A stretch of DNA of 64,000 nucleotides from Modestobacter sp. VKM Ac-2985 (GCF_026967925.1 NZ_JAPVBI010000002.1:1293628-1357627); one strand, 5' to 3'; shown: positions 28,292-39,807, counted from the first letter of the stretch. Notes: generated by a model from the letters alone, not told the origin. Translations and numbers: made by a program.

Positions 28292-28993
28292 TCAGCGGGC
28301 GGCGCGGGAGATCGCCACGGCGGCGTCCAGGACGGCGCTGACCACCTCGGGGCTGGGGCGGCGGCCCAGCCGTTCGACCGGTCCGGAGATCGACACGGCG
28401 CCCAGCACACCGCCGGTCCCGTCCCGCACCGGGGCGGACAGCGAGGCGACGCCGGCCTCGCGCTCGGCGACGCTGTGCGCCCAGCCGCGGCGGCGGACGT
28501 CGAGCAGCGTGCGAGCGGTGAAGCTGGCCGCCGGCAGCAGGGCGGTGACCTCCTCGGCGGGGGAGAAGGCCAGCAGCACGTGCGCGGCCGAGCCGGCGGT
28601 CAGGGGGAGGCGGGCGCCCAGGGGCACGGTGTCGCGGAGCCCGCTGGCGCGCTCGGCGACGGCGATGCACACCCGGCTGCCGCCGTCGCGCACGTAGAAC
28701 TGGGCGCTCTCGCCCGTGCTGTCGCGCAGCACGGCCAGGTGTCGACCGGCGAGGTCGCCGAGGTCGACGCCGCCCCGGCCGAGCTCGGCCAGCGCCGGGC
28801 CGGGGGCCCAGGTCCCGGTGTCGGTCCGGCGCAGCAGCCGGTGCGCTTCCAGCGCCGTGGCGAGCCGGTGCGCGGTCGCCCGCGGCAGCTCCGTGCGCGC
28901 CACCAGCTCGGCGAGGCTGGCCGGCTCGGCCGAGACCGCGCGGAGGATGGCCACGGCTTTGTCCAGGACCGCGACGGGGTTAGGCTGTCCCAC
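28292..28993 (-). CDS. ltbR: IclR-family leucine-pathway regulator (LtbR/NdgR type)
   Basis: A 233-residue IclR protein beginning [23 protein letters not shown] at ~20-65 ([20 protein letters not shown]), effector domain ~80-230 ([33 protein letters not shown]; split motifs of NdgR). The divergent position opposite leuC is the conserved place of LtbR/NdgR, which control leuCD and other amino acid genes in actinobacteria. The GTG start is chosen over an upstream ATG because the extra segment overlaps the operator region and is not family-like. Confidence 0.93.
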   Translation of the reverse strand: MGQPNPVAVLDKAVAILRAVSAEPASLAELVARTELPRATAHRLATALEAHRLLRRTDTGTWAPGPALAELGRGGVDLGDLAGRHLAVLRDSTGESAQFYVRDGGSRVCIAVAERASGLRDTVPLGARLPLTAGSAAHVLLAFSPAEEVTALLPAASFTARTLLDVRRRGWAHSVAEREAGVASLSAPVRDGTGGVLGAVSISGPVERLGRRPSPEVVSAVLDAAVAISRAAR

Positions 28994-29002
28994 GCAGCAA
29001 TA

Positions 29003-29022
29003 CTCGCATCCCAACATGTGAG
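29003..29022. promoter_or_regulatory. Putative LtbR operator between ltbR and leuC
   Basis: CTCGCAT-cccaac-ATGTGAG is an imperfect inverted repeat (6 of 7 pairs) in the 49-bp divergent gap, 20 nt upstream of leuC. Position fits a shared operator. Confidence 0.5.
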
Positions 29023-29042
29023 ATGGCAACGAGGAGGACCCC

Positions 29043-30467
29043 GTGGGCAGGACCCTGGCGCAGAAGGTGTACGAGCAGCACGTCGTCCGGCGGACGGCGG
29101 GAGAGCCCGACCTGCTCTACATCGACCTCCACCTCGTGCACGAGGTGACCAGCCCGCAGGCCTTCGACGGGCTGCGGGCCGCCGGGCGCACCGTGCGCCG
29201 GCCGGACCTGACCATGGCCACCGAGGACCACAACGTCCCGACCCTGGACATCCTCGCCCCGATCGCCGACCCGGTCTCCCGCGCCCAGGTCCAGGCGCTG
29301 CGGAACAACGCCGCCGAGTTCGGCATCCGGCTGGCCCCGATGGGCGACCGGGACCAGGGGATCGTGCACGTCATCGGCCCGCAGCTGGGGCTCACCCAGC
29401 CGGGCATGACCATCGTGTGCGGCGACAGCCACACCTCCACCCACGGCGCCTTCGGTGCGCTGGCCTTCGGCATCGGCACCAGCGAGGTCGAGCACGTGCT
29501 GGCCACCCAGACGCTGCCGCAGCTGCCGGCCAAGCAGATGGCGGTGACCGTCGACGGCGAGCTGCCGCCGGGCGTCTCGGCGAAGGACGTCATCCTCGCC
29601 GTCATCGCCCAGATCGGCACCGGCGGCGGCCAGGGGCACGTCATCGAGTACCGGGGCAGCGCGATCCAGGCGCTGTCCATGGAGGCCCGGATGACGATCT
29701 GCAACATGTCGATCGAGGCCGGCGCCCGCGCCGGACTGATCGCCCCCGACCAGACGACGTTCGACTTCCTGGCCGGCCGCCCGCACGCCCCCCAGGGTGC
29801 CGACTGGGACGCCGCCGTCGCGCACTGGTCGACGCTCACCACCGACGACGACGCCGTCTTCGACCACGAGGTGCACATCGACGCGGCCGCGCTGACCCCC
29901 TACGTCACCTGGGGCACCAACCCGGGCCAGGGGCTGCCGATCGACGCGTCGGTGCCCGACCCGGCCACGATCGCCGACGAGAACGAGCGCCGGGCCGCCG
30001 AGTCGGCGCTGGCCTACATGGGGCTGACCGCCGGCACCCCGCTGCGCGAGATCGACGTCGACACCGTCTTCCTCGGGTCGTGCACCAACGGCCGGATCGA
30101 GGACCTCCGGGTCGCCGCCGCCCTGCTGAAGGGCAAGCACGTCGACGCCGACACCCGGATGCTCGTCGTCCCCGGTTCGGTGCAGGTCAAGTTGCAGGCG
30201 GAGGCCGAGGGGCTGGACCAGGTGTTCCTGGACGCAGGCGCGGAGTGGCGGGGGGCGGGCTGCTCGATGTGCCTGGGCATGAACCCCGACCAGCTGAAGC
30301 CGGGCGAGCGCGCGGCCTCCACCAGCAACCGCAACTTCCAGGGCCGGCAGGGCAAGGGCGGGCGCACCCACCTGGTCTCCCCGGCCGTCGCCGCGGCGAC
30401 CGCGCTCACCGGCCGGCTCACCGCTCCCGCCGACCTGCCCGACGCCCCGATCCCCGCTGGAGTCTGA
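29043..30467 (+). CDS. leuC: 3-isopropylmalate dehydratase large subunit
   Basis: Aconitase-family subunit that carries the 4Fe-4S cluster and isomerises 2- to 3-isopropylmalate (and citramalate to 3-methylmalate) with LeuD. 474 residues. Cluster cysteines sit in [11 protein letters not shown] and [17 protein letters not shown] and substrate-loop motifs are present. GAGGAG precedes the GTG start. Confidence 0.97.
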   Translation: MGRTLAQKVYEQHVVRRTAGEPDLLYIDLHLVHEVTSPQAFDGLRAAGRTVRRPDLTMATEDHNVPTLDILAPIADPVSRAQVQALRNNAAEFGIRLAPMGDRDQGIVHVIGPQLGLTQPGMTIVCGDSHTSTHGAFGALAFGIGTSEVEHVLATQTLPQLPAKQMAVTVDGELPPGVSAKDVILAVIAQIGTGGGQGHVIEYRGSAIQALSMEARMTICNMSIEAGARAGLIAPDQTTFDFLAGRPHAPQGADWDAAVAHWSTLTTDDDAVFDHEVHIDAAALTPYVTWGTNPGQGLPIDASVPDPATIADENERRAAESALAYMGLTAGTPLREIDVDTVFLGSCTNGRIEDLRVAAALLKGKHVDADTRMLVVPGSVQVKLQAEAEGLDQVFLDAGAEWRGAGCSMCLGMNPDQLKPGERAASTSNRNFQGRQGKGGRTHLVSPAVAAATALTGRLTAPADLPDAPIPAGV

Positions 30468-30472
30468 CCGAG

Positions 30473-31078
30473 ATGGACGCCTTCACCACGCACACCGGCA
30501 CCGCCGCCCCGCTGCGGCGCAGCAACGTCGACACCGACCAGATCATCCCGGCCGAGTACCTCAAGCGGATCACCCGCACCGGGTTCGAGGACGGCCTGTT
30601 CGTCGCCTGGCGCACAGGAGAGCCGGACTTCGTGCTCAACCAGCCGCAGTACGCCGACGCCTCGATCCTGGTCGCCGGGCCCGACTTCGGCACCGGTTCC
30701 TCGCGGGAGCACGCGGTCTGGGCGCTGCTGGACGGCGGCTTCCGGGTGGTGATCAGCTCCCGGTTCGCCGACATCTTCAAGAACAACTCGACCAAGTCGG
30801 GGCTGCTCACCGTGCTGATGGCCGAGCCGGAGGTCGAGGCGCTGTGGGCCGCGATCGAGGCGGACCCGGCCACTCCGGTGACCGTGGACCTGCGGGCGAA
30901 GCGGGTCACCTACGACTCGGTCACGGTGCCGTTCGAGACCGACGACTACACCCGGTGGCGGCTGCTGGAGGGGCTCGACGACGTCGGCCTCACCGAGCGG
31001 CACCTCGACGACATCACCGCGTTCGAGGCGCAGCGCCCGGCCTGGCTGCCCCGCTCCCTGCCGGCGCTCCCCTCCTGA
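30473..31078 (+). CDS. leuD: 3-isopropylmalate dehydratase small subunit
   Basis: A 201-residue swivel-domain subunit: [16 protein letters not shown] near the N terminus and [13 protein letters not shown] for substrate binding. ATG 5 nt after leuC. In most actinobacteria the HU gene hupB follows; here the 30-bp gap to mutT1 leaves no room for it. Confidence 0.97.
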   Translation: MDAFTTHTGTAAPLRRSNVDTDQIIPAEYLKRITRTGFEDGLFVAWRTGEPDFVLNQPQYADASILVAGPDFGTGSSREHAVWALLDGGFRVVISSRFADIFKNNSTKSGLLTVLMAEPEVEALWAAIEADPATPVTVDLRAKRVTYDSVTVPFETDDYTRWRLLEGLDDVGLTERHLDDITAFEAQRPAWLPRSLPALPS

Positions 31079-31083
31079 GGGAG

Positions 31084-31103
31084 GCCCGCCCGGTCGGGCG
31101 GGC
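31084..31103. terminator. Short hairpin between leuD and mutT1
   Basis: GCCCGCCC pairs with GGGCGGGC (8 bp, 4-nt loop) between two convergent genes; no T-run. Confidence 0.55.
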
Positions 31104-31108
31104 TCGGA

Positions 31109-32077
31109 TCAGCTCCGGCCGGCGGTGCTCGGCGTCAGCGTGCCGGCCGGGGCCGCGGGGTCGGCGGTGAAGTCCCGGTAGTAGTCGGCGACCAGGGCAC
31201 CGGGCCGGCCGCCGAGCGCCCACACGCTGCCCTTGGCCGACGGCGGCCACAGCGCGCCGGCGGTGCCGTGCCACCGCACCCCGAGGGCGAGCAGCACCGC
31301 GGGGATGGCGCCGCCCTGGCTGCAGATGACCACCGGGCCGTCGGCGTCGGCGTCGGCCAGCAGGCCGCTCACCAGTTCGACGCCGGCCTGCGGGTCGGCG
31401 TCGAACCCCTCCTCGCCCAGTTCGGGCACCGCCCCCACGGTGGTCCCCAGCTCGCGGGCCAGCGGGTCGAGGGTCTGCTCGCAGCGCACCGGTGGGGCGG
31501 CCAGCAGCCGGGCCGGCCCGAAGACCGGCAGGACGGCGGCCAGCGTCGCGGCCTGCGCGCGGCCCCGCCGGTCCAGCGGGCGCTGGTCGTCCGGGCCGTC
31601 CCAGTCCGACCGGTCGCCGGCCGAGGCGTGCCGCACCAGCAGCACCCGAGGCGCCCGGGGCACGTCGGTGCGGGCCAGGTCCTCGAGCACCGCCCGGTCG
31701 TGGCTGTGGGTGACCAGCTCGACGGCCTGCGGGACGGGCAGCCAGCGCAGCTCGTCGACCTCGTCGTTGGGGGCGAACGCGCCGCCGACGGCCGCCATGA
31801 CCCAGTAGTCCACCCGCTTGGGGCCATGCCGGGTCTCGTAGCGGGTCTGCACGCTGCGCCGGCCGACGGACACCTGCAGGCCGGTCTCCTCGCCGACCTC
31901 CCGGACGGCGGTGACCAGTGGGTGCTCACCCGCGTCCAGCTTGCCCTTGGGCAGCGACCAGTCGTCGTACTTCGGCCGGTGCACCACCGCGGTCTCGACC
32001 GCGCCACCGTCCCCGGTGCGCCACACCACGCCGCCGGCGGCAGCGATCAACCGGTCGTCCTCAGCCAGTGCTCTCAC
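31109..32077 (-). CDS. mutT1: Nudix hydrolase fused to histidine phosphatase (MutT1 type)
   Basis: A 322-residue two-domain protein. The Nudix domain (~8-145) has the box [23 protein letters not shown], whose REVGEE core is intact. The phosphoglycerate-mutase-like domain (~165-300) begins LLVRHASAG with the catalytic RHA. In mycobacteria this fusion hydrolyses 8-oxo-dGTP and diadenosine polyphosphates. The GTG start lies inside the ppk 3' end (17-nt overlap); the longer frame upstream runs through ppk and is rejected. Confidence 0.94.
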   Translation of the reverse strand: MRALAEDDRLIAAAGGVVWRTGDGGAVETAVVHRPKYDDWSLPKGKLDAGEHPLVTAVREVGEETGLQVSVGRRSVQTRYETRHGPKRVDYWVMAAVGGAFAPNDEVDELRWLPVPQAVELVTHSHDRAVLEDLARTDVPRAPRVLLVRHASAGDRSDWDGPDDQRPLDRRGRAQAATLAAVLPVFGPARLLAAPPVRCEQTLDPLARELGTTVGAVPELGEEGFDADPQAGVELVSGLLADADADGPVVICSQGGAIPAVLLALGVRWHGTAGALWPPSAKGSVWALGGRPGALVADYYRDFTADPAAPAGTLTPSTAGRS

Positions 32078-34151
32078 CGCGCATCGCCAGCAGCTCCTTC
32101 TGGTTGTCCCGCTCCCCGGTGCGGTGCCAGGTGGCATCGCCGGCCAGCTGCCAGCTGCGCACGTCGGGGGCCATCGCCTCGTCGAACACCCGCTTCAGCT
32201 GGCGGGCAGCCACCGGGTCGTTGACCCGGAGCAGCACCTCGACCCGCCGGTCCAGGTTCCGGTGCATCAGGTCCGAGCTGCCCAGCCACCACTCCGGTGA
32301 ACCGTCGTTGGCGAAGTTGACCACCCGGGAGTGCTCGAGGAACCGGCCGACGATCGAGCGGACCCGGATGTTCTCGCTCAGCCCCGGCACACCGGGGCGC
32401 AGTGCGCAGATGCCCCGGATGACCAGCTCCACCGGCACGCCGGCCAACGACGCCTCGTAGAGCGCGTCGATGATCTGCTCGTCGACCAGCGAGTTCACCT
32501 TGATCCGGATGCCCGAGGGCCGGCCCTCCGCGGCGTGCCGGGCCTCGCGGCGGATCTTCTCGACCAGACCGGCGCGGATCCCGTGCGGGGCGACCATCAG
32601 CGACCGGTAGGTGGTCTGCCGGGAGTAGCCGGTGAGGGTGTTGAACAGGTCGGTGAGGTCCGCGCCCACCCGGGGGTCGGCGGTGAGGATGCCGAGGTCC
32701 TCGTAGATCCGGGCGGTCTTCGGGTTGTAGTTGCCGGTGCCGATGTGGCAGTACCGGCGGATCACCCCGTGCTCCATCCGGACGACCAGTGCGGTCTTGC
32801 AGTGGGTCTTCAGGCCGACCAGCCCGTAGACGACGTGGCAGCCGGCCCGCTCCAGCGAGCGGGCCCAGCTGATGTTGGCCTCCTCGTCGAACCGGGCCTT
32901 GATCTCGACCAGGACGACGACCTGCTTGCCCGCCTGGGCCGCCTCGATCAGCGCCGAGACGATCGGGGAGTCACCCGACGTGCGGTACAGCGTCTGCTTG
33001 ATCGCCAGCACGTGCGGGTCGGCGGCGGCCTGCTCGATGAAGCGCTGCACGCTGGTGGCGAAGGAGTCGTAGGGGTGGTGCACCAGCACGTCCCCCTCCC
33101 GCAGCGTGGCGAACACGCTCTTGGGGGTCTCGCCCTCGCTGAGCCGGGGGTGGGTGGCCGGCACGAACGGCTCGTCCTTGAGCTCGGGCCGGTCCAGGTC
33201 GTAGAGCGCCATCAGCGAGCCGAGGTCGAGCAGCCCGGGCACCGAGACGACGTCGGCCGGGCTGATCTCCAGCTCGTGCACCAGGACGTCGAGGATCTGC
33301 GGGTCCATCGTCTCGGTGACCTCCAGCCGCACGGCCGGGCCGAACCGGCGCCGGGCCAGCTCGCGCTCCAGCGCCTGGAGCAGGTCCTCGTCGCGGTCCT
33401 CCTCGACCTCCAGGTCGGCGTTGCGGGTGACCCGGAACAGGTGGTGGTCGATCACGTCCAGGCCGGGGAACAGCGCGGTCAGGTGCGCCGCGATCAGGTC
33501 CTCCAGCGGGAGGAACACCGCCTCGGCGTCCGTGCTGTGCGTGTTCGTCCCGATCGGGATGAACCGCGGCACGTTGTTGGGCACCTTGATCCGGGCGAAG
33601 CGGGGGGCGCCGGTGTCCGGGTCGCGCACCGAGACGGCGAGGTTCAGCGAGAGCCCGCTGATGTAGGGGAAGGGGTGCGCGGGGTCGACCGCCAGCGGCG
33701 TGAGCACGGGGAAGACCTGGTCCCGGAAGTACTCCCGCAGCCGCATCGCGTCGGCCTCGGCCAGGTCCGACCAGTGGATGATCCGGATGCCCTGCTCGGC
33801 CAGCCGCGGCGCCACGTCCTTGTCGAAGACGCTGGCGTGCCGGTGGACCAGGGCCTGGGTGCGCTCGGTGACCCGGGCCAGCTGCTCCCGGATGGTCAGG
33901 CCGTCGGGGGAGCGCACGGTCAGCCCGGTGCTCTGCCGGCGCTTCATCCCGGCGATGCGGACCATGAAGAACTCGTCGAGGTTGCTGGCGAAGATCGACA
34001 GGAACTTCACCCGCTCCAGCAACGGCAGGCCGTCGTCCTCGGCCAGCTCGAGGACCCGCGAGTTGAAGTCCAGCCACGAGAGCTCGCGATTGAGGAAGCG
34101 GTCGGCGGGCAGCGGTGGAGAGGCAGCGGGCACGGGTCGATCCTGCCTCAC
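32061..34151 (-). CDS. ppk: Polyphosphate kinase 1
   Basis: Reversibly polymerises ATP gamma-phosphate into polyphosphate. 696 residues with the four PPK1 domains: N ([17 protein letters not shown]), H head, and two C domains with the catalytic histidines in THCKTALVV and [13 protein letters not shown] overlaps the cofC stop (GTGA). Second gene of the cofC-ppk-mutT1 operon. Confidence 0.96.
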   Translation of the reverse strand: MRQDRPVPAASPPLPADRFLNRELSWLDFNSRVLELAEDDGLPLLERVKFLSIFASNLDEFFMVRIAGMKRRQSTGLTVRSPDGLTIREQLARVTERTQALVHRHASVFDKDVAPRLAEQGIRIIHWSDLAEADAMRLREYFRDQVFPVLTPLAVDPAHPFPYISGLSLNLAVSVRDPDTGAPRFARIKVPNNVPRFIPIGTNTHSTDAEAVFLPLEDLIAAHLTALFPGLDVIDHHLFRVTRNADLEVEEDRDEDLLQALERELARRRFGPAVRLEVTETMDPQILDVLVHELEISPADVVSVPGLLDLGSLMALYDLDRPELKDEPFVPATHPRLSEGETPKSVFATLREGDVLVHHPYDSFATSVQRFIEQAAADPHVLAIKQTLYRTSGDSPIVSALIEAAQAGKQVVVLVEIKARFDEEANISWARSLERAGCHVVYGLVGLKTHCKTALVVRMEHGVIRRYCHIGTGNYNPKTARIYEDLGILTADPRVGADLTDLFNTLTGYSRQTTYRSLMVAPHGIRAGLVEKIRREARHAAEGRPSGIRIKVNSLVDEQIIDALYEASLAGVPVELVIRGICALRPGVPGLSENIRVRSIVGRFLEHSRVVNFANDGSPEWWLGSSDLMHRNLDRRVEVLLRVNDPVAARQLKRVFDEAMAPDVRSWQLAGDATWHRTGERDNQKELLAMRGESTG

Positions 34152-34777
34152 CTGGCGGTGGAGGAGAGGAACCCCGTCGTCCGGGGCCCGACCCCGAGGT
34201 GCCGGGCGGCCGCCAGGTCGGCGGGGGTGTCGACGTCCCGGCGGAGCCCGGGCCAGTCCCCGGTCAGGGCGACCGCCCCGCTCCCGGTGTGGGCGGCGGC
34301 GGACCCGGGGCCGAAGCGCGGGTCGAGCTCCCCGGCGGACACGGCCAGGAGCGTCGTCCCGGTGCCCGCGGTGTCGGCGACGAAGCTGCGCGGCCGGTCA
34401 GCTGCCTCGGCCAGCGCGCCGGACAGCTCGTCGGTCCGGAGGGCGGGCAGGTCGGAGTGCAGCGCGGCCAGCGGCCCGGCGCCGGCGGCCCGGGCGATGC
34501 GGGCACCGTGCTCCACTGCGGCGTTGAGGCCACGTCCGGGCCGGTCGTCGACCGCGCGCGCGCCCAGGCCGGTGACCACGGCGGCGGCCCGTCGGTCGTC
34601 GGTGACCACGAGCACCAGGCCGACGGCGGGGCTGGCCAGTGCCGCGGCCACGGTGTCGCCCAGCAGGGCCAGCACCAGCTCCGCGTGCACTGCCGGGGTG
34701 CCGGCGGTCATCGGCGCCAGCCGGGTCTTGGCCGCGGCGAGCCGCTTGGCCGGGACGACGACCGACCACCGCTGCAC
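34148..34777 (-). CDS. cofC: Phosphoenolpyruvate/phospholactate guanylyltransferase (F420 synthesis)
   Basis: A 209-residue CofC/FbiD-type nucleotidyltransferase: [16 protein letters not shown] at the N terminus, LVVTDD, then GLNAAVEHG and LHSDLPAL. It activates phosphoenolpyruvate (or 2-phospholactate) with GTP for coenzyme F420 assembly. GTG start ([11 protein letters not shown]). The same ppk neighbour is found in mycobacteria. The rest of the F420 pathway is not in the window. Confidence 0.92.
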   Translation of the reverse strand: MQRWSVVVPAKRLAAAKTRLAPMTAGTPAVHAELVLALLGDTVAAALASPAVGLVLVVTDDRRAAAVVTGLGARAVDDRPGRGLNAAVEHGARIARAAGAGPLAALHSDLPALRTDELSGALAEAADRPRSFVADTAGTGTTLLAVSAGELDPRFGPGSAAAHTGSGAVALTGDWPGLRRDVDTPADLAAARHLGVGPRTTGFLSSTAR

Positions 34778-34905
34778 CGGCCAAGCTCAGCACACCGGCT
34801 CCGGGGTGGGTGCACGACCGGTGGCGGGGGGCCACTGCGCAGGTCGCCGCGGGAGGTGATCTGCTCCCCCCACCACAGTCCTCCGGCCCCGAGGAGCCCG
34901 CCGCG

Positions 34906-36330
34906 ATGAGCACCACCCCCGACCGCACCGCCGAGGTCGCCGCCGCCGCGGCGGGCCACCTGGAGTCGTGGCTGGAGCACCAGCGCCGCCGGCTGCGGGT
35001 GCCGGGCGTGCAGGCCGCCGTCCGGGTCGGTGGCGAGCTGGTGCTGGACACCGCGCTGGGGGTCGCCGACACCGACAGCGAGGCGCCACTGACCCCCGGC
35101 CACCTGTTCCGGATCGCCTCGCACTCCAAGACCTTCACCGCCACCGCGGTGCTGCAGCTGGTCGAGGCCGGGCGGATGCGGCTGGACGACCCGATCGGGC
35201 AGTGGGTGCCGGCGCTCGAGGGGTCGGCGCTGGCCGCGGTCACCGTGCGGGAACTGCTCGGTCACCAGGGCGGCGTCATCCGGGACGGCGGGGACAACGA
35301 CCACTGGCAGCTGGGCCGGCCCTTCCCGGACGCGGAGCTGCTGCTGCGCATCGCGGTCGAGGAGGGCGCGGTCTTCGAGCGCAACGAGCACTTCAAGTAC
35401 TCCAACATCGGCTACTCGCTGCTCGGGTCGGCGATCGAGGCGGTGACCGGCGCCTCCTACGCCGAGCACGTGCAGCGCGCGGTGCTCGACCCCCTGGGCC
35501 TGGCCGACACCGGCCCGGAGTGGGACCCGGCCCGGGCCGGCGAGCACGCCACCGGGCACACCGGCCTGCTGGACGGGGAGGACACCCGGCTGGCCATCCC
35601 GGCCGTGGACACCCGGGCGATGGCCGCCGCGACCGGCTTCTGGTCGACCGCCCGCGACCTCACCGCCTTCGGCACGGCCCTGACGACCGGCGACACCCGG
35701 CTGCTGCGGGAGGACACCAAGCGGCTCATGCGCCGGCCGGAGTCCGAGATCCGCGCGCACGGCGCCCCGCCGCGGCACTACGGCCTGGGGCTGGACCTGC
35801 GGACGGTCGGTGAGCGCCGGCTGGTCGGGCACAGCGGCGGCTTCCCGGGGCACATCACCCGCACCTGGATCGACCCGGAGGCCCAGGTCGTCGTCACCGT
35901 GCTGACCAACGCGGTGGACGGGCCGGCCGACCTGCTGGCGCGTGGACTGTTCGGCCTCCTCGACCTGGCGCTGGCCGCCCCCGCCGGGGAGCCGCAGCCC
36001 CCGGCGGCGGAGCTGGCCCGCTACGCCGGGCGCTTCGTGAACCTCTGGGGGGCCACGGACGTCGCGCTGCTGGGCGGCCGGCTGGTGCTGCTGCACCCCA
36101 GCGCGCCCGAGCCGGCCGAGGAGCACCTCGAGCTCACCGTCGAGGGCCCGGACACCCTGCGCCAGGAGGCGGTCGCCGGGTTCGGGGCGGCCGGGGAGAC
36201 GGTGCAGTACACCTGGGCCGAGGACGGCACCGCGGCGTCGGTGCGGTTCGGGGGCATCTCGGCCTGGCCGGCCGAGGTCTTCCGGGCGCAGCGGGCTGCC
36301 CAGGTCCGCGCCGGCGGGGCCGGCCGATGA
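34906..36330 (+). CDS. Serine hydrolase, beta-lactamase (class C)/PBP-like fold
   Basis: A 474-residue protein; catalytic domain ~10-350 with the three penicillin-recognising motifs SHSK (SxxK nucleophile), YSN and HSGG. No signal peptide, so cytoplasmic. The C-terminal ~120 residues are a beta-rich extension common in esterase/aminopeptidase-like members. GAGGAG precedes the ATG; its stop overlaps the amidohydrolase start. Probably an esterase or D-amino peptidase rather than antibiotic resistance. Confidence 0.88.
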   Translation: MSTTPDRTAEVAAAAAGHLESWLEHQRRRLRVPGVQAAVRVGGELVLDTALGVADTDSEAPLTPGHLFRIASHSKTFTATAVLQLVEAGRMRLDDPIGQWVPALEGSALAAVTVRELLGHQGGVIRDGGDNDHWQLGRPFPDAELLLRIAVEEGAVFERNEHFKYSNIGYSLLGSAIEAVTGASYAEHVQRAVLDPLGLADTGPEWDPARAGEHATGHTGLLDGEDTRLAIPAVDTRAMAAATGFWSTARDLTAFGTALTTGDTRLLREDTKRLMRRPESEIRAHGAPPRHYGLGLDLRTVGERRLVGHSGGFPGHITRTWIDPEAQVVVTVLTNAVDGPADLLARGLFGLLDLALAAPAGEPQPPAAELARYAGRFVNLWGATDVALLGGRLVLLHPSAPEPAEEHLELTVEGPDTLRQEAVAGFGAAGETVQYTWAEDGTAASVRFGGISAWPAEVFRAQRAAQVRAGGAGR

Positions 36331-37871
36331 CCGCGCTGCTGCTGCGGTCGGCCCGGGTGGACGGCCGGACCCGCGACGTCCTGGTCGCCGACGGGCGGGT
36401 GCGGGCGATCGCCGACGACCTGTCCTCCGGTGCCCCGGGGCTCGACCGGCTCCCCGTCCCGCTGGAGGTGGTGGACCTGGCCGGGGCCGTGCTGCTGCCC
36501 GGCCTGCAGGACGCGCACACCCACCTGGAGCAGTGGGCCGCGACCCAGCGGCGGGTCGACGTCTCCGCGGCGCAGTCGGCGAAGGAGGCCGCCGCCCTGA
36601 TGGCCGCCGCGCTGGCTGCCGCGCCGCCCGCACCGGCAGCGGTGGTGCTGGGCCACGGCTTCCGGGACGCGCTGTGGGCCGAGCCGGCCACCGCCGCCGT
36701 CCTGGACGACGCCCTGGCCGGGGTGGCGCCGCCGGACACCAGCGTCGTCCTGGTCAGCGGCGACCTGCACACCACCTGGGCGAACACCGCCGCCACGCGG
36801 CGCTTCGGCCTGAGCGACCCGACCGGGGTGGTGCTGGAGCAGGAGGCGATGGACGTCGTGGCCCGGGCCGCCCGGGTCGACCCGGCCGTCCTGGACGGCT
36901 GGGTGCTGGACGCCATGGTCGCGGCGGCGGCGCGTGGCCTCACCTCCGTCGTCGACCTCGAGTACGGGGACCTGGTCAGCTCCTGGGCCCGGCGGGCCGG
37001 GCTGCGGGAGGGCGGTCCCGCGCTGCGCGTTCGGGCCGGGGTCTGGATCGACCGGCTGGAGGAGGCGATCGCCGCCGGGCTCCGCAGCGGCGACCCGCTG
37101 CCCGGGGTGAGCGACCCGGTCGCCGCCGACCGGGTGCGGATGGGCCCGCTGAAGGTGTTCGTCGACGGCTCGCTCGGCACCCGCACCGCCTTCTGCCACG
37201 ACCCGTACCCGGGGGCGGCGGGGGAGGACGCGCACGGGGTGCTGCGCACCCCGCCGGCCGAGCTGGAGCGGCTGCTGCGCCGGGGGGCCGCGGCCGGGCT
37301 GGACCTCGCCGTGCACGCCATCGGCGACCGGGCCGCCGCGGTCGCGCTGGACGGGTTCGCCGCCGCTGGCTGCACCGGCCGGATCGAGCACGCCCAGCAG
37401 GTGCACGACGCGGACCTGCCGCGCTTCGCCCAGCTCGGCGTCGTCGCCAGCGTGCAGCCCCGGCACGCCCTCGACGACCGGGACGCCGCCGACCAGCACT
37501 GGGCCGAGGGGACGGCGCGGGCCTTCCCCTACCGGTCGCTGGTCGACGCCGGCGCCGAGATCGTGCTCGGCTCCGACGCGCCGGTGGCCCCGCTGGACCC
37601 CTGGGACGGCATCGCCAGCGCCGTCCACCGGTCCCTGGACGACCGCCCGGCCTGGCACCCCGAGCAGCACCTGGACCTGGACACCGCACTGGCCGCGGCC
37701 AGTGGTGGACGCCGCGTCGTCCGGGTCGGGGACGTGGCCGACCTGGTGGTCCTGGCGGAGCCGCCCGCGACCGTCCTGGCCCGGGACGGTGCCGACGGAC
37801 TCCGGGCGACGCAGGTGCTGGCCACCCTGGTCGGCGGCCGGTTCACCCACCGAGCACCCGAGCTCGGCTGA
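36327..37871 (+). CDS. Amidohydrolase family 3 (YtcJ-like)
   Basis: A 514-residue metal-dependent hydrolase: N-terminal composite beta domain, DAHTHL metal motif (~63-68), HAIGDRA, EHAQ and GSDAP later in the barrel. The family acts on N-acyl amino acids, formamides and ring amides; substrate unknown. Translationally coupled to the upstream serine hydrolase (ATGA), suggesting a two-step breakdown of an ester or amide compound. Confidence 0.9.
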   Translation: MTALLLRSARVDGRTRDVLVADGRVRAIADDLSSGAPGLDRLPVPLEVVDLAGAVLLPGLQDAHTHLEQWAATQRRVDVSAAQSAKEAAALMAAALAAAPPAPAAVVLGHGFRDALWAEPATAAVLDDALAGVAPPDTSVVLVSGDLHTTWANTAATRRFGLSDPTGVVLEQEAMDVVARAARVDPAVLDGWVLDAMVAAAARGLTSVVDLEYGDLVSSWARRAGLREGGPALRVRAGVWIDRLEEAIAAGLRSGDPLPGVSDPVAADRVRMGPLKVFVDGSLGTRTAFCHDPYPGAAGEDAHGVLRTPPAELERLLRRGAAAGLDLAVHAIGDRAAAVALDGFAAAGCTGRIEHAQQVHDADLPRFAQLGVVASVQPRHALDDRDAADQHWAEGTARAFPYRSLVDAGAEIVLGSDAPVAPLDPWDGIASAVHRSLDDRPAWHPEQHLDLDTALAAASGGRRVVRVGDVADLVVLAEPPATVLARDGADGLRATQVLATLVGGRFTHRAPELG

Positions 37872-37996
37872 CGGGCGCGCGGGAGGTCGCCGCCCGACAC
37901 CCGGGGGCGCGTGCCGGCCGATCCGGGCCGGGGGGCACGATCATGGGCTGGGTCGTCGGTGCAGCGCCGGCGGGCCACGAGACGGAAGGGGGCCCG

Positions 37997-38815
37997 GTGT
38001 CCGAGCACCTGTCACCGAGCGCGGCCACCGTGCCCGCTCCACGCGACCGGCGCCCCTCCCGCCGGCGGACCCGTCGCCCGGTGCCCTGGGCGCTGCGGCT
38101 GTGCGTCGCGGTCGTGTACCCGTCGGCCTCCGCCGCCTTCCGGCTGAGGTACCACCACGCCGACCGGATCCCGCCCACCGGTGGCGTGCTGCTGGTCGCC
38201 AACCACGTCTCGGTGCTCGACCCGCTGGCCTGCGCCCGGCTGGTCTGGGACGCCGGCCGGGCCCCGCACTTCCTGGCCAAGGACACCCTCTTCAGCGGCG
38301 TGGCCGGCGCCATCCTGCGGGGGGCCGGGCAGATCCCGGTGTCGCGTGGCTCCAGCGCGGCCAGCTCCTCGGTGCACGCGGCGAAGGCGGCGCTGGACGC
38401 CGGGGACGTCGTGGTGGTCTATCCGGAGGGCTCGGTCACCCGGGACCCGGACTGGTGGCCGATGCAGGCGCGCTCCGGGGTCGCCCGGCTCGCGCTGACC
38501 ACCGAGGCGATGGTGCTGCCGGTCGCCCAGTGGGGTCCGCAGCGGGTGCACGACTACCACACCAAGACCCTGCACCGGCGGCTGCGGACCCCGGTGGAGC
38601 ACCTGGTGGGCGAGCCGATCGACCTCTCCGAGCAGCGCGCGCGGGTGCGGGCCGGCGCGCCGCTGACCCCCGAGCTGCTGCGCGAGGTGACGGACCTGCT
38701 GATGGCCCGCGTGCGCGACCAGCTCGGTGAGCTGCGGGGTGAGCAGCCCCCGGCGCAGTTCCACCCGAGGCCGTCCCGCACGCTCCCCGGCGACCTGCCC
38801 GGAGCGGCCGCATGA
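37997..38815 (+). CDS. 1-acyl-sn-glycerol-3-phosphate acyltransferase
   Basis: A 272-residue PlsC-family enzyme: NHVSVLD (HX4D catalytic motif), [22 protein letters not shown]. It makes phosphatidic acid at the membrane face; a hydrophobic segment precedes the motif. GTG start after GGAAGGGGG. Coupled to gpsA by ATGA overlap, linking glycerol-3-phosphate supply to its acylation. Confidence 0.93.
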   Translation: MSEHLSPSAATVPAPRDRRPSRRRTRRPVPWALRLCVAVVYPSASAAFRLRYHHADRIPPTGGVLLVANHVSVLDPLACARLVWDAGRAPHFLAKDTLFSGVAGAILRGAGQIPVSRGSSAASSSVHAAKAALDAGDVVVVYPEGSVTRDPDWWPMQARSGVARLALTTEAMVLPVAQWGPQRVHDYHTKTLHRRLRTPVEHLVGEPIDLSEQRARVRAGAPLTPELLREVTDLLMARVRDQLGELRGEQPPAQFHPRPSRTLPGDLPGAAA

Positions 38816-39807
38816 CCCGCGCCGCCGTGCTGGGCGCCGGCTCGTGGGGCACCACCTTCGCCAAGGTGCTCGCCGACGCCGGGTGCTCGGTGACCCTGCA
38901 CGCCCGCCGTCCCGAGCTGGTCGCGACGATCACCGCGACCCGGGAGAACGCCGACTACCTGCCGGGCGTGCGGCTGCCCGACGCGGTGCGGGCCACCGTC
39001 GACGCGGCCGAGGCGCTCGACGGCGCGGACGTCGTCGTGCTGGCGGTCCCCAGCCAGACGCTGCGGGCCAACCTGACCGGCTGGGCGCCGCTGCTGCCCC
39101 CCGACTCCTCGTTGCTGTCGCTGATGAAGGGCGTGGAGCTCGGCACGACCAAGCGGATGAGCGAGGTGATCTGCGAGGTCACCGGCGCCGGCGCCGGCCG
39201 GGTGGCGGCGCTCTCCGGGCCCAACCTGGCCCGGGAGATCGCCGAGGAGCAGCCCTCGGCCACGGTGATCGCCTGTGTGGACGCCGACCGGGCCGCGGCG
39301 CTGCAGGCGGCGTGCCACACCCGTTACTTCCGGCCGTACACCAACCCGGACCTGGTCGGCTGCGAGCTGGGCGGTGCGGTCAAGAACGTGATCGCGCTGG
39401 CCTGCGGGGTGGCCGCCGGCCTCGGCTTCGGTGACAACACGCGGGCCTCGCTGATCACCCGCGGCCTGGCCGAGACCGCCCGGCTGGGCATCGCCCTCGG
39501 CGCCGACGTCACCACCTTCGCCGGGCTCGCCGGGCTGGGCGACCTGGTGGCCACCTGCTCCTCGCCGCTGTCGCGCAACCGCACCTTCGGTGAGCACCTC
39601 GGCCAGGGGATGTCGGTCGCCGAGGTGGAGCAGATCACCCGGCAGACCGCCGAGGGCGTGAAGAGCTGCCGCTCGGTGCTGGACCTGGCCCGTGCCCACG
39701 GGGTCGACGTGCCGATCACCGAGGCGGTGGTCCGGGTCTGCCACGAGGGCGAGTCCGCCGCGCAGATGGTGCGCGAGATGATGTCCCGAGAGGCCAAGCC
39801 GGAGTAG
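38812..39807 (+). CDS. gpsA: Glycerol-3-phosphate dehydrogenase (NAD(P)+)
   Basis: Reduces dihydroxyacetone phosphate to glycerol-3-phosphate for lipid synthesis. 331 residues: [17 protein letters not shown] Rossmann motif, [11 protein letters not shown], the catalytic lysine in [11 protein letters not shown], and [11 protein letters not shown]. Confidence 0.96.
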   Translation: MTRAAVLGAGSWGTTFAKVLADAGCSVTLHARRPELVATITATRENADYLPGVRLPDAVRATVDAAEALDGADVVVLAVPSQTLRANLTGWAPLLPPDSSLLSLMKGVELGTTKRMSEVICEVTGAGAGRVAALSGPNLAREIAEEQPSATVIACVDADRAAALQAACHTRYFRPYTNPDLVGCELGGAVKNVIALACGVAAGLGFGDNTRASLITRGLAETARLGIALGADVTTFAGLAGLGDLVATCSSPLSRNRTFGEHLGQGMSVAEVEQITRQTAEGVKSCRSVLDLARAHGVDVPITEAVVRVCHEGESAAQMVREMMSREAKPE

